Shown here: positions 52,591 to 61,003 of the stretch, piece by piece | Numbering within the stretch: position 1 is the stretch's first letter | Layout of the letters: every line of letters starts with the position of its first letter | Assembly: GCA_023435895.1 (NCBI GenBank) | Contig: JAEZLH010000028.1 | Coordinates: 186,001 to 250,000, forward strand | Origin: Bacillota bacterium | Lineage (GTDB): Bacteria > Bacillota > Clostridia > Lachnospirales > Lachnospiraceae | Length of the DNA: 64,000 nt | Direction: 5' to 3' | Position numbers and translations under genes: made by a program | The notes under the pieces: generated by a model | Databases searched by the model: none | Seen by the model: the letters and a program-made list of their open reading frames with translations, nothing else | Told to the model about the DNA's origin: nothing

Positions 52591-53001
52591 TTATTTTGTA
52601 TGATTCCTTTTAACCTTTAGACGGGTCATAGCACGATTAAGCGCTGCTACTGTTTGATAATACTCTTTCCTGCTCAATTGCTGGCGCAACCTTTCTTCTG
52701 CACGGATTCTTGCTTCCTCCGCACGGTGAAGATCAATTTCATCCGGTTTTTCAATTGTATCCGCGAGTAATATCACATGCTCCGGCGTAATCTCCACAAA
52801 GCCTTCACTTACTGCTGCGTATTGCCATTCTCCATCGATAAGGAACTTTACTTCGCCGTTCTTAACACAGGTAACCATGGGTTCATGACTAGCAAGAATA
52901 CCATGCTGACCGTCAATTCCGGGAAAGACGAGCATCTCACTCTCCCCTTTGTAAAAAGGATGATCACTCGCTATAATTTCCAGCTTAAATAACTTAGCCA
53001 T
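52591..53001 (-). CDS. atpC: ATP synthase epsilon subunit
   Basis: 136 aa. N-terminal beta-sandwich (LFKLEIIASDHPFYKGESEMLVFPGIDGQHGILASHEPMV) and a C-terminal two-helix hairpin (EIDLHRAEEARIRAEERLRQQ). It is the central-stalk regulator. Last gene of the operon, 38 bases after atpD. The DGQHG form of the usual DGxxGI loop is a normal variant. Confidence 0.96.
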   Translation of the reverse strand: MAKLFKLEIIASDHPFYKGESEMLVFPGIDGQHGILASHEPMVTCVKNGEVKFLIDGEWQYAAVSEGFVEITPEHVILLADTIEKPDEIDLHRAEEARIRAEERLRQQLSRKEYYQTVAALNRAMTRLKVKRNHTK

Positions 53002-53039
53002 AGCTCCTCCTATTCCTTCTTAATTACGAAAGGGTAAAA

Positions 53040-54437
53040 TTATAGTTTCGCATCAATAAGCTTTGCTTTTTCAACTGCTTCATCAATGGTGCCTACATTC
53101 AGGAAAGCCTGTTCCGGATATTGATCCATATCACCGTTGATAATTGCTTTAAAGCCTTTAATGGTTTCACTTAAGGGTACATATTTACCTGGAATACCGG
53201 TAAAATTCTCAGCTACGTTAAAGGGCTGGGACAAGAATTTTTGAATCTTTCTAGCACGGTAAACTGCTAATTTATCCTGCTCATCAAGTTCCTCCATACC
53301 AAGAATTGCGATGATATCCTGTAATTCTTTGTACTTTTGTAAAAGCTCCTGAGTCTTTCTTGCAACTTCATAATGCTCTTCACCCACTACATCAGGCTCC
53401 AGAATTCTGGATGTGGATTCCAGTGGGTCTACAGCAGGGTAGATACCTTGCTCAACAATCTTACGGTTTAATACGGTTGTTGCATCAAGATGCGCGAAGG
53501 TATTTGCCGGAGCAGGGTCAGTTAAGTCATCCGCAGGTACATATACCGCCTGAACGGAAGTAATGGAACCGTTTTTGGTGGATGTAATTCTTTCCTGTAA
53601 TTCACCTACTTCATTGGCAAGAGTAGGCTGATAACCAACTGCAGAAGGCATACGTCCAAGAAGCGCTGAAACCTCTGAACCTGCCTGTACAAAACGGAAG
53701 ATGTTATCAATAAATAATAACACGTCCTGATTTTCTTTATCTCTGAAATATTCCGCCATAGTAAGTCCTGTCTGAGCAACTCTCATACGGGAACCCGGGG
53801 GCTCATTCATCTGACCAAACACTAAGGCGGTTTTATTGATAACGCCGGAGTCCTTCATATCTCTCCAAAGGTCATTACCCTCTCTGGAACGCTCACCAAC
53901 ACCGGTGAATATGGAATATCCACCATGCTCAGTAGCGATATTACGAATTAACTCCTGAATTAATACGGTCTTACCAACACCTGCACCACCGAACAGACCG
54001 ATTTTACCACCCTTTGCGTAGGGAGCTAATAAATCGATAACCTTAATACCTGTTTCCAAAATCTCAACAACAGGACTCTGATCTTCGAAGGACGGAGGAT
54101 TTCTGTGAATCTTCCATTGTTCCTCTCCTACAACCGGTTCTCCATCATCGATGGTTTCACCAAGTACATTAAACATTCTACCAAGAGTTTGCTTTCCTAC
54201 CGGAACCTTGATACAGGAACCAGTTGAAGTAACCTCCATTCCTTTTACAAGACCTTCACTGGATGCTAACACGATACAACGAACAATATTATTACCTATG
54301 TGGCTGGCAACTTCCATAACAAGCTTTTCGCCTTCTCTTGTTACTTCCAGTGCATCCTTGATATTCGGAAGCTTTCCGCTTTCAAACTCTACATCCACTA
54401 CAGGACCTAAAACTTGTATAACTTTACCTTTTTCCAT
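53040..54437 (-). CDS. atpD: ATP synthase beta subunit
   Basis: 465 aa catalytic subunit. Walker A GGAGVGKTVLIQEL, the catalytic glutamate in GVGERSREGNDLW, Walker B VLLFIDNIFRF, the SALLGRMPSAVGYQPTL segment and the DELSEED-region counterpart MEELDEQDKLAV. The Shine-Dalgarno before this gene is weak compared with its neighbours. It lies 86 bases after atpG. Confidence 0.98.
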   Translation of the reverse strand: MEKGKVIQVLGPVVDVEFESGKLPNIKDALEVTREGEKLVMEVASHIGNNIVRCIVLASSEGLVKGMEVTSTGSCIKVPVGKQTLGRMFNVLGETIDDGEPVVGEEQWKIHRNPPSFEDQSPVVEILETGIKVIDLLAPYAKGGKIGLFGGAGVGKTVLIQELIRNIATEHGGYSIFTGVGERSREGNDLWRDMKDSGVINKTALVFGQMNEPPGSRMRVAQTGLTMAEYFRDKENQDVLLFIDNIFRFVQAGSEVSALLGRMPSAVGYQPTLANEVGELQERITSTKNGSITSVQAVYVPADDLTDPAPANTFAHLDATTVLNRKIVEQGIYPAVDPLESTSRILEPDVVGEEHYEVARKTQELLQKYKELQDIIAILGMEELDEQDKLAVYRARKIQKFLSQPFNVAENFTGIPGKYVPLSETIKGFKAIINGDMDQYPEQAFLNVGTIDEAVEKAKLIDAKL

Positions 54438-54523
54438 ATCATTTATCTTATTCTAAGCAATCTGTTTTACGAGCAAATCATCAGATGATTTGCTAATCAT
54501 GAATAGAATTTTATCTCCTTCCC

Positions 54524-55399
54524 TTATTTTTTCAGACTTCTCGCACCACTGACAACTTCTGTGATTTCTTGGGTAATCGCTGCCTGTCTTGCTCTATTAT
54601 ATTGTAAGCCCAAGCTTTTCAACATATCCTTGGCACTTTTTGTTGCAGCCTCCATTGCAGTCATTCTTGCATTTTGCTCACTGGAAAAGGCTTCTACCAA
54701 CACACCGAATAGTAATCCTTTGATACTGTTCGGCACCAATTGTTTCATTACGGCCTCAGGAGAAGGATCAAAGTTCGCTTGCAGATATCCGCTGGTTCTT
54801 TGCTCAAATTCCTTTCTCTCAAGTGGCAAAAGCTTATCTAGCTGTACCTCTGATTTCATAGCTGTAATCATTTTGGTATAAACAACATAAACGTCATCCA
54901 ATTCTCTTGCTTTGTATAAATCAATCAGCTCTCTGGCAATATCCCCTGCGCGATATAAATTCGGATTTTGAGCAGTATATAGAAAATCCTCGTGAATGGA
55001 ATAGCCTTTGCGGCTAAAATACTGTCTTCCGACTTGACCAATTACAAAAAGCTTATTTTGTCCGCCAAGCTTCTTCATCTCTTCTTCTGCTCTTTTAATC
55101 ACGTTATGATTATAAGCACCTGCCAAACCCTTATCGGCTGTCACAACTAAGAATCCAATCTTACGGTTTGAGGGTTCAATCTCATCACGAAGGTTAAAGT
55201 ACTCGGAACTAATCTGAGGTACACGAACCAAAATATCAGAAATAGTAGCCTGAAGAGCTTCAAAATATGGTTTTGTTGCTGCAAGACTTTTCTTCGCCTT
55301 TTTTAACTTAGAAGAGGAGATCAGATACATGGCATTTGTGATTTTCATGATATCCTGAATACTCTTTATTCTTGAGCGGATTTCTCTTGTATTCGCCAT
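54524..55399 (-). CDS. atpG: ATP synthase gamma subunit
   Basis: 291 aa from ATG 55399 (MANTREIRSRIKSIQDI), with GGAGG just before it; the longer frame is rejected. Rotor shaft with coiled-coil ends: IMKITNAMYLISSSKLKKAKK at the start and EQNARMTAMEAATKSAKDM...ITQEITEVVSGA at the end. Between them is the Rossmann-like domain (GFLVVTADKGLAGAYNHNV). It links F1 to the c-ring. Confidence 0.96.
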   Translation of the reverse strand: MANTREIRSRIKSIQDIMKITNAMYLISSSKLKKAKKSLAATKPYFEALQATISDILVRVPQISSEYFNLRDEIEPSNRKIGFLVVTADKGLAGAYNHNVIKRAEEEMKKLGGQNKLFVIGQVGRQYFSRKGYSIHEDFLYTAQNPNLYRAGDIARELIDLYKARELDDVYVVYTKMITAMKSEVQLDKLLPLERKEFEQRTSGYLQANFDPSPEAVMKQLVPNSIKGLLFGVLVEAFSSEQNARMTAMEAATKSAKDMLKSLGLQYNRARQAAITQEITEVVSGARSLKK

Positions 55400-55514
55400 A
55401 GTTACCTCCATCATGCCGATAAACGGCATTTCATTATTACAGTGAAGAGCCATCCTTTCTACATAAATTTTCTACTAGAAACGATGTTCTTCACCTTGCA
55501 AGCTACTTACTTAA

Positions 55515-57014
55515 TTATCTCTTGAATTCCTTGGCTGCATTAACGATCTGTACAATCAGTTCATCGGTTAAGGCCTTCTTTGTTTCAATTTCTTCTATGA
55601 TATTGCTGTATTTTGCTGCGAAGAAGTCCATCAAATCACTCTTGAAGTTCTTCATATCTTTAAGCGGAACATCGTTGAATAATTTATTATTCGCCACTAC
55701 CAAAAGAATAACCTGTTCATGCAATGCTAGCGGTCTGGACAAAGGTTGTTTTAATAACTCAATCAAATGTTTACCATGATCTAATAAGTCCTTGGTAGCT
55801 TTATCAAGATCGGAGCTAAACTGTGTGAATACTTCCATTTCTCTATACTGTGCAAGATCAATACGAAGACTTCCCGCAGCTTTCTTCATTGCCTTAGTCT
55901 GAGCAGCACCACCTACACGGGATACACTAAGACCTACATTAACAGCTGGTCTGATACCGGCGAAGAATAATTCACTTTCAAGGAAAATCTGACCATCTGT
56001 GATAGAGATTACATTAGTAGGAATATAAGCTGCAACATCGCCTGCTAAAGTTTCAATAATCGGTAATGCAGTAATGGAACCGCCTCCGAATTCATCCTCT
56101 AAACGGCAGGAGCGCTCTAACAATCTGGAATGTAAATAGAATACATCACCAGGGTATGCTTCACGACCCGGGGATCTCTCAAGCAACAGGGACATAGTAC
56201 GATAAGCAACCGCATGCTTTGATAAATCATCATACACGATTAATACATCTTTACCTTGACTCATGAAATATTCCGCCATAGCAGTACCTGCGTAAGGAGC
56301 AATATATTGTAACGGTGCAAGATCACTTGCAGAAGAGGATACAACAATAGAGTATTCCATCGCATTATGCTTTGACAAAGTATTAACAATCTTAGCTACT
56401 GTCGAAGCCTTTTGACCAATCGCTACATAGATACAGATAACATCCTGTCCCTTTTGATTGAGTATTGTATCAATTGCAATTGCAGTTTTACCTGTCTGAC
56501 GGTCACCAATGATCAACTCACGCTGACCTCTACCGATAGGGAACATGGAGTCAATTGATAAGATACCTGTTTGAAGCGGAACAGTTACCGGCTTTCTTGT
56601 ACATACACCGGGTGCAACATTTTCAATGGGATAAAAATCTGTAGCTTCAATTACACCTTTACCATCGATTGGAGCACCAAGTGCATTGACTACTCTGCCT
56701 ATTAATTGGTCGGATACCGGTACACCAGCCTTTTTACCCGTTCTTACAACCTTTGATCCCTCTGTAAGTCCGTAGTCTGAGCCTAATAAAACGCACCCAA
56801 TTGTTTTCATTGACAAGTTCTGTACAATACCACGAACGCCTGTCTCAAATTCAACCAGCTCACCGTACATTGCATTATCAAGTCCGTAGACATTAGCGAT
56901 ACCATCACCAATGCTAATTACGGTTCCAGTCTCATTTACAGTAGTCTTTATATCATAATTTTCGATTTCACTTTTTAAAACGGAAATTATATCATTTTGT
57001 TTAATGTTACTCAA
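55515..57014 (-). CDS. atpA: ATP synthase alpha subunit
   Basis: 499 aa from TTG 57014 (MSNIKQNDI), with AGGAGG eight bases upstream. The GTG nine bases earlier overlaps the ribosome site and is less likely. Walker A GDRQTGKTAIA, VIVYDDLSKHAVAYR, the arginine-finger region in VGLSVSRVGGAAQTKAMK, and GRVVNALGAPIDGKG in the beta-barrel part. It forms the hexamer with AtpD and follows atpH by five bases. Confidence 0.97.
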   Translation of the reverse strand: MSNIKQNDIISVLKSEIENYDIKTTVNETGTVISIGDGIANVYGLDNAMYGELVEFETGVRGIVQNLSMKTIGCVLLGSDYGLTEGSKVVRTGKKAGVPVSDQLIGRVVNALGAPIDGKGVIEATDFYPIENVAPGVCTRKPVTVPLQTGILSIDSMFPIGRGQRELIIGDRQTGKTAIAIDTILNQKGQDVICIYVAIGQKASTVAKIVNTLSKHNAMEYSIVVSSSASDLAPLQYIAPYAGTAMAEYFMSQGKDVLIVYDDLSKHAVAYRTMSLLLERSPGREAYPGDVFYLHSRLLERSCRLEDEFGGGSITALPIIETLAGDVAAYIPTNVISITDGQIFLESELFFAGIRPAVNVGLSVSRVGGAAQTKAMKKAAGSLRIDLAQYREMEVFTQFSSDLDKATKDLLDHGKHLIELLKQPLSRPLALHEQVILLVVANNKLFNDVPLKDMKNFKSDLMDFFAAKYSNIIEEIETKKALTDELIVQIVNAAKEFKR

Positions 57015-57019
57015 ACACT

Positions 57020-57526
57020 TCACCTCCTAATAAGAGCTTTTTGCATATCTGATAGGGCTCCCTTAATACTTTTGTTATATTCCATATTGCCAACTGTCAA
57101 AACATAACCACCGATTAAGGAGTCATCCTGTTCCATATCAAGAAGTACTCCTGATTTCTTATATTTCGCGCATATCATTGTTTTAATATGCTCAATTTCT
57201 TCATCGCTGGGCTTAAATGCATAAGCAAACTTTGCTCTTATTATATTTTTCTGATCTAATACCAAACCATCAAAAGCTTCCATGATTTGTGCAAACAAGC
57301 TTACCACGTTATTTTCGCAGATTACTTTGAGAAAGCTAGTAACCTCAGCATCAAACAATGCATCAATTACAGCTGCCTTTTCCTGTTGTTTTACCGCGGG
57401 ATTACTTAAAGCGTCTATCAGTTCATGACTTCCTGTCATCAGTTGTTTCATCTGATGAATGGAATCCTCACTCAAATTCATAGAAAATAAAATCTTTGCA
57501 TATGTTAATGATCGCTGTGAAATCAT
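57020..57526 (-). CDS. atpH: ATP synthase delta subunit
   Basis: 168 aa, shorter than the usual 175-180 but with the typical pattern: helical N-terminus (YAKILFSMNLSED; ALSNPAVKQQEKAAVIDALFDAEVTSFLKVICENN) and C-terminal beta part DDSLIGGYVLTVGNMEYNKSIKGALSDMQKAL. Peripheral-stalk cap of F1. The ATG overlaps the atpF stop by four bases. Confidence 0.92.
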   Translation of the reverse strand: MISQRSLTYAKILFSMNLSEDSIHQMKQLMTGSHELIDALSNPAVKQQEKAAVIDALFDAEVTSFLKVICENNVVSLFAQIMEAFDGLVLDQKNIIRAKFAYAFKPSDEEIEHIKTMICAKYKKSGVLLDMEQDDSLIGGYVLTVGNMEYNKSIKGALSDMQKALIRR

Positions 57527-58008
57527 TTTGCCGCACCTACTTCATTCAAGAAGTCACCAAGAAGTTGCTGATTGGTTTCATTATCCACATTCTTTCCAAT
57601 CACTTTTGCAGCTGCCAGCATAGCAATACCAGCAATTTCTGCCTGGGCACTTTCCATGGCCTTCTTTTTCTCTAATTCGATTAATTTGTTTGCTTCAGCC
57701 ATCACCTGGGCAGCATCTGCCTTGGAAAGCTCCAGCTTTTTATTGTATTCCAATTCTCCTCGTTCACGAGCCTCCTTGATGATGGAAGCTGCTTCAACAC
57801 CGGCATTTTTTAATTCAATTTCATACTCATTTTTTAACTGAGCTGCTTCTGCCTTAATATTATTAGCGTCTTCTATGGAAGCTGTGATTGTGGCTTCTCT
57901 TTTTTCAATAATACCCATTACAGGCTTGAACAAAAACTTCCCAAGGAAAAGGAACAAAACTACGATATTTACTACTGACCAAATAATGCCAGAATCTAAA
58001 TTAATCAA
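57523..58008 (-). CDS. atpF: ATP synthase b subunit
   Basis: 161 aa. A single N-terminal membrane helix (WSVVNIVVLFLFLGKFLFKPV) is followed by a long charged coiled coil (about 35-150, heptads in KAEAAQLKNEYEIELKNAGVEAAS and KLELSKADAAQVMAEANKLIELEKKKAMESAQ). It is the stator stalk linking AtpB to AtpH. Confidence 0.95.
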   Translation of the reverse strand: MINLDSGIIWSVVNIVVLFLFLGKFLFKPVMGIIEKREATITASIEDANNIKAEAAQLKNEYEIELKNAGVEAASIIKEARERGELEYNKKLELSKADAAQVMAEANKLIELEKKKAMESAQAEIAGIAMLAAAKVIGKNVDNETNQQLLGDFLNEVGAAK

Positions 58009-58026
58009 TATAATCCCTCCTAAAGG

Positions 58027-58251
58027 TTATTTTACTAAAAAGATTACTAGGAACGCGATAACCAAACCATAGATAGCAGTTGCCTCCGCAAGTGCACAGC
58101 CTAAGATTAATGTTCTGTTGATATCACCTTTGGCTTCCGGCTGTCTTGCAATCGCTTCAGATGCACCTGCTGTTGCAATACCAATACCGATACCTGCTCC
58201 AATACCTGTTAAAACTGCTATACCTGCTCCAATTCCAATTAATGCTGACAT
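58027..58251 (-). CDS. atpE: ATP synthase c subunit, second copy
   Basis: 74 aa hairpin of two membrane helices joined by the polar loop ARQPEAKGDI. The ion-binding glutamate is in CALAEATAIYG. The glutamine of the Na+ motif (PGVGQG in Ilyobacter) is replaced by isoleucine and the residue after the glutamate is Ala, favouring H+ over Na+ by comparison. It differs from the neighbouring copy at one residue only (Glu in GASEAIARQ). Confidence 0.95.
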   Translation of the reverse strand: MSALIGIGAGIAVLTGIGAGIGIGIATAGASEAIARQPEAKGDINRTLILGCALAEATAIYGLVIAFLVIFLVK

Positions 58252-58271
58252 ACTTTTCTCTCCTTATCCTA

Positions 58272-58496
58272 TTATTTTACTAAAAAGATTACTAAAAACG
58301 CGATTACCAAACCATAAATAGCAGTAGCCTCTGCTAACGCACATCCTAAGATCAAAGTTCTGTTAATATCACCCTTTGCTTCCGGCTGTCTAGCGATTGC
58401 CTGTGATGCTCCGGCTGTTGCAATACCAATACCAATACCTGCGCCGATACCTGTAAGTACTGCGATACCTGCTCCAATTCCTATTAATGCTGACAT
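58272..58496 (-). CDS. atpE: ATP synthase c subunit, first copy
   Basis: 74 aa, identical to the copy at 58027 except for Gln in GASQAIARQ where the other has Glu. The two genes are 20 bases apart and each has its own AGGAG. Their DNA differs at many third codon positions, so the duplication is old or under protein-level constraint. A ring of mixed composition is possible. Confidence 0.95.
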   Translation of the reverse strand: MSALIGIGAGIAVLTGIGAGIGIGIATAGASQAIARQPEAKGDINRTLILGCALAEATAIYGLVIAFLVIFLVK

Positions 58497-58534
58497 ATAA
58501 AATCTCTCCTATCTGAATTAATCTTACTGTAACT

Positions 58535-59209
58535 TTAGTGTTCTAATTTTTCCTGCATAAATAATGAAGTTAAAAATACGAAAATGTACGCTTGTAGTAA
58601 TCCATCGAAAATATCGAAATAGAAACTAAATGGTACGGGTACAACTCCTTGGAAAAGCATAATTTTTATTAACTCCATTACGATGAAGCCTCCAAAGATA
58701 TTACCAAAGAGACGCATACATAATGCTAAAGGTCGTATTGCAATCTCTAGAATATTAAAAGGTAACATGATTGGAGTTGGATGCAGAAAGCTTTTTAAGT
58801 ATCCTGAAACCTTTTTTTCGTGAATACCGGAATATTCGATTAGTATAATACTCATTAAAGCCAGCCCCGCAGTAACATTCAAATCTTTTGTTGGCGGCTT
58901 GAAACCAAATAACCCAACTGTATTTGAAATAGCTAGATAGATTAAAACCGTACCAAGATATGGGATATATCTCTTTCCTTCTTTTCCCACTAAGTCATAT
59001 ATAAAATCATGAATAAATTTCACTAATGATTCAATAACAACCTGTCTCTTTGTGGGAACCAACTTCAAATTACGTACGAAGATTAGCGTAAGTATCATGA
59101 TAACTGCCATGATGCCCCAAGTAACTATAGTTGAATTTCTAACCGGAATTACACCAAAAGCGTAAAACTCTATTTTGCTTTGCAACTCCTCCGTTAACTT
59201 TTCTGCCAT
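58535..59209 (-). CDS. atpB: ATP synthase a subunit
   Basis: 224 aa, five to six membrane helices. The essential arginine is in RPLALCMRLFGNIFGGFIVMEL. It also has ITWGIMAVIM..LIFVRNLKLVPTKRQVVIESLVKFIHDFI, typical of Firmicutes. It provides the ion half-channels against the c-ring. First gene of the operon; no atpI precedes it. Confidence 0.96.
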   Translation of the reverse strand: MAEKLTEELQSKIEFYAFGVIPVRNSTIVTWGIMAVIMILTLIFVRNLKLVPTKRQVVIESLVKFIHDFIYDLVGKEGKRYIPYLGTVLIYLAISNTVGLFGFKPPTKDLNVTAGLALMSIILIEYSGIHEKKVSGYLKSFLHPTPIMLPFNILEIAIRPLALCMRLFGNIFGGFIVMELIKIMLFQGVVPVPFSFYFDIFDGLLQAYIFVFLTSLFMQEKLEH

Positions 59210-59570
59210 TTTTATTTTCCACCTCCTTGTCTCAAAATTTCATTCAATCCCACCAAGGAATGAATATTTAATTGGTGGTGTTATGGATTGACAAATAGAA
59301 TTTTTTAGTAATCCATGCATTTATTTTTTTATAATATACCTCATTCTATATTATGTCCATAACCAAAATTATAAAAAAAACAAACTCATGATTATCGTTA
59401 AAAATATCAATGAATTATTTATATATTATACATTATCAACAAATAAAATACTATAAAAAGCAAAAAGCTTCTCGCGATATTAACGCTATCTTTATACTAT
59501 CTTAACGTACATAAGAACACCTTATCACACTATAAGAATTAATATGGTATAATTTACTAATTTAATTTTG
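59210..59570. other. Intergenic region upstream of the ATP synthase operon
   Basis: Very AT-rich, no gene. It must contain the operon promoter on the minus strand (a TATATT lies near 59333-59338), but no convincing -35 was found. Confidence 0.4.
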
Positions 59571-59623
59571 CTAAAAAAAAGGAGCCTCTGTAAGTTAACC
59601 CTATGGCTATACAAAAACTCCTT
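59571..59623 (-). terminator. Terminator of the fba gene
   Basis: Minus strand: AAGGAG (59618-59623) pairs with CTCCTT (59579-59584) around a partly paired loop, then a run of eight T. Confidence 0.7.
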
Positions 59624-59679
59624 CAATTTGGATCTCAAATTATGTTGTTACACTTATTATTAGTTGGTCATCCTATCGA

Positions 59680-60546
59680 TTATGCTTTACCAACTGATCC
59701 GAATAATTCTATTTTCTCTTTTACTGTTGCCTTAATAGCCTCTGTACCAGGTGCTAATAATTTACGAGGGTCAAAGCCTTTTCCTGATAAGTCCTTGCCT
59801 TCCTCGATATACTTACGAGTAGCTTCCTGGAATGCTAACTGGCATTCTGTGTTAACATTGATTTTAGCAACACCAAGGGAGATTGCTTTCTTAATCATTT
59901 CCTCAGGAATACCGGTACCACCGTGAAGAACTAAAGGCATTTCACCAGTTTTCTGCTGAACTGCATCCAAGGTTTCAAAGCTAAGTCCAGGCCAGTTTTC
60001 AGGATATTTACCGTGAATATTGCCGATACCTGCTGCAAGCATTGTTACACCAAGATCTGCGATTGCCTTACATTCATTCGGATCAGCACACTCACCTGCA
60101 CCTACAACACCATCTTCTTCACCACCAATGGAACCAACTTCTGCTTCAATAGAAAGACCTTTGCTTTCACAGATAGCTACTAATTCAGTTGTTTTAGCAA
60201 TGTTCTCTTCAATCGGGTAATGGGAACCATCAAACATTACAGATGAAAAACCTGCTTCGATACAAGCTAAAGAACCTTCATAGCTACCATGATCTAAGTG
60301 AAGAGCTACCGGTACAGTAATTTTAAGTCCTTCTAACAAACCATTTACCATACCAACAACGGTCTTATAACCGCCCATATATTTTCCTGCGCCTTCTGAA
60401 ACACCAAGAATTACGGGTGCCTTCATCTCTTCTGCTGCGGATAAAACTGCTTTTGTCCATTCTAGGTTGTTAATATTAAACTGTCCAACTGCATATTTTC
60501 CTTGTTTTGCCTTTGTAAGCATTTCTTTTGCTGATACTAATGCCAT
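59680..60546 (-). CDS. fba: Fructose-bisphosphate aldolase, class II
   Basis: 288 aa from ATG 60546 (MALVSAKEMLTKA), which has GGAGG eight bases before it; the ATG six bases earlier is too close. Zinc histidines in VALHLDHGSYEG, IGNIHGKYPE and LVLHGGTGIPEEMI, phosphate loop NVNTECQLAF. It cleaves fructose-1,6-bisphosphate in glycolysis. Single gene, probably highly expressed. Confidence 0.97.
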   Translation of the reverse strand: MALVSAKEMLTKAKQGKYAVGQFNINNLEWTKAVLSAAEEMKAPVILGVSEGAGKYMGGYKTVVGMVNGLLEGLKITVPVALHLDHGSYEGSLACIEAGFSSVMFDGSHYPIEENIAKTTELVAICESKGLSIEAEVGSIGGEEDGVVGAGECADPNECKAIADLGVTMLAAGIGNIHGKYPENWPGLSFETLDAVQQKTGEMPLVLHGGTGIPEEMIKKAISLGVAKINVNTECQLAFQEATRKYIEEGKDLSGKGFDPRKLLAPGTEAIKATVKEKIELFGSVGKA

Positions 60547-60952
60547 TTTCATATCCTCCGTTAAAAATATTTATTTGAATACATACTCAAATCATAGTGA
60601 CTACACTTACCCATCATTATAAATGCTTCTGAAGTATTTGTCAAAACTTAAGTGAATCCCTCGAAAAATAATATTCGTGGAGGCACACGATCACCGTAAA
60701 TCAGAAGCAATTCATTCCATAATTCAGTCCCCTTATAGTTTCGTTACAAAGATTCAACATTCAAAGAATAAATCACTATATTTCGATTCAATACCTCCGT
60801 TTATACATGCCACATATTTACTGATATTATTCATCATCCACAAATTTCTTACGATATATTTTTTAATATCAATTTTCTGGTTCAAATATCGTTTACTATT
60901 TGTAAACTTCTTCTCTTATCATTATATTTACTTACTAAAAATCACAAAGAAT
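60547..60952. other. Intergenic region upstream of fba
   Basis: No gene supported. A 101-codon plus-strand frame (60677-60982) is AT-rich hydrophobic text that runs into the GH3 terminator and has no ribosome site. Confidence 0.4.
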
Positions 60953-60991
60953 AAAGAAGTATTAAAAAAGTCATCTCTTTAATACTTCTTT
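60953..60991. terminator. Terminator of the GH3 operon
   Basis: Perfect 14-bp stem AAAGAAGTATTAAA (60953-60966) with 60978-60991 and an 11-base loop. On the minus strand the tail is ATTCTTTG, so the stem carries most of the signal. Confidence 0.75.
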
Positions 60992-61003
60992 GCAAATCAA
61001 TCC

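Noticed and set aside
60677..60982. 101-codon plus-strand frame upstream of fba
   Set aside because: Low-complexity AT-rich hydrophobic text running into a terminator stem, no ribosome site.
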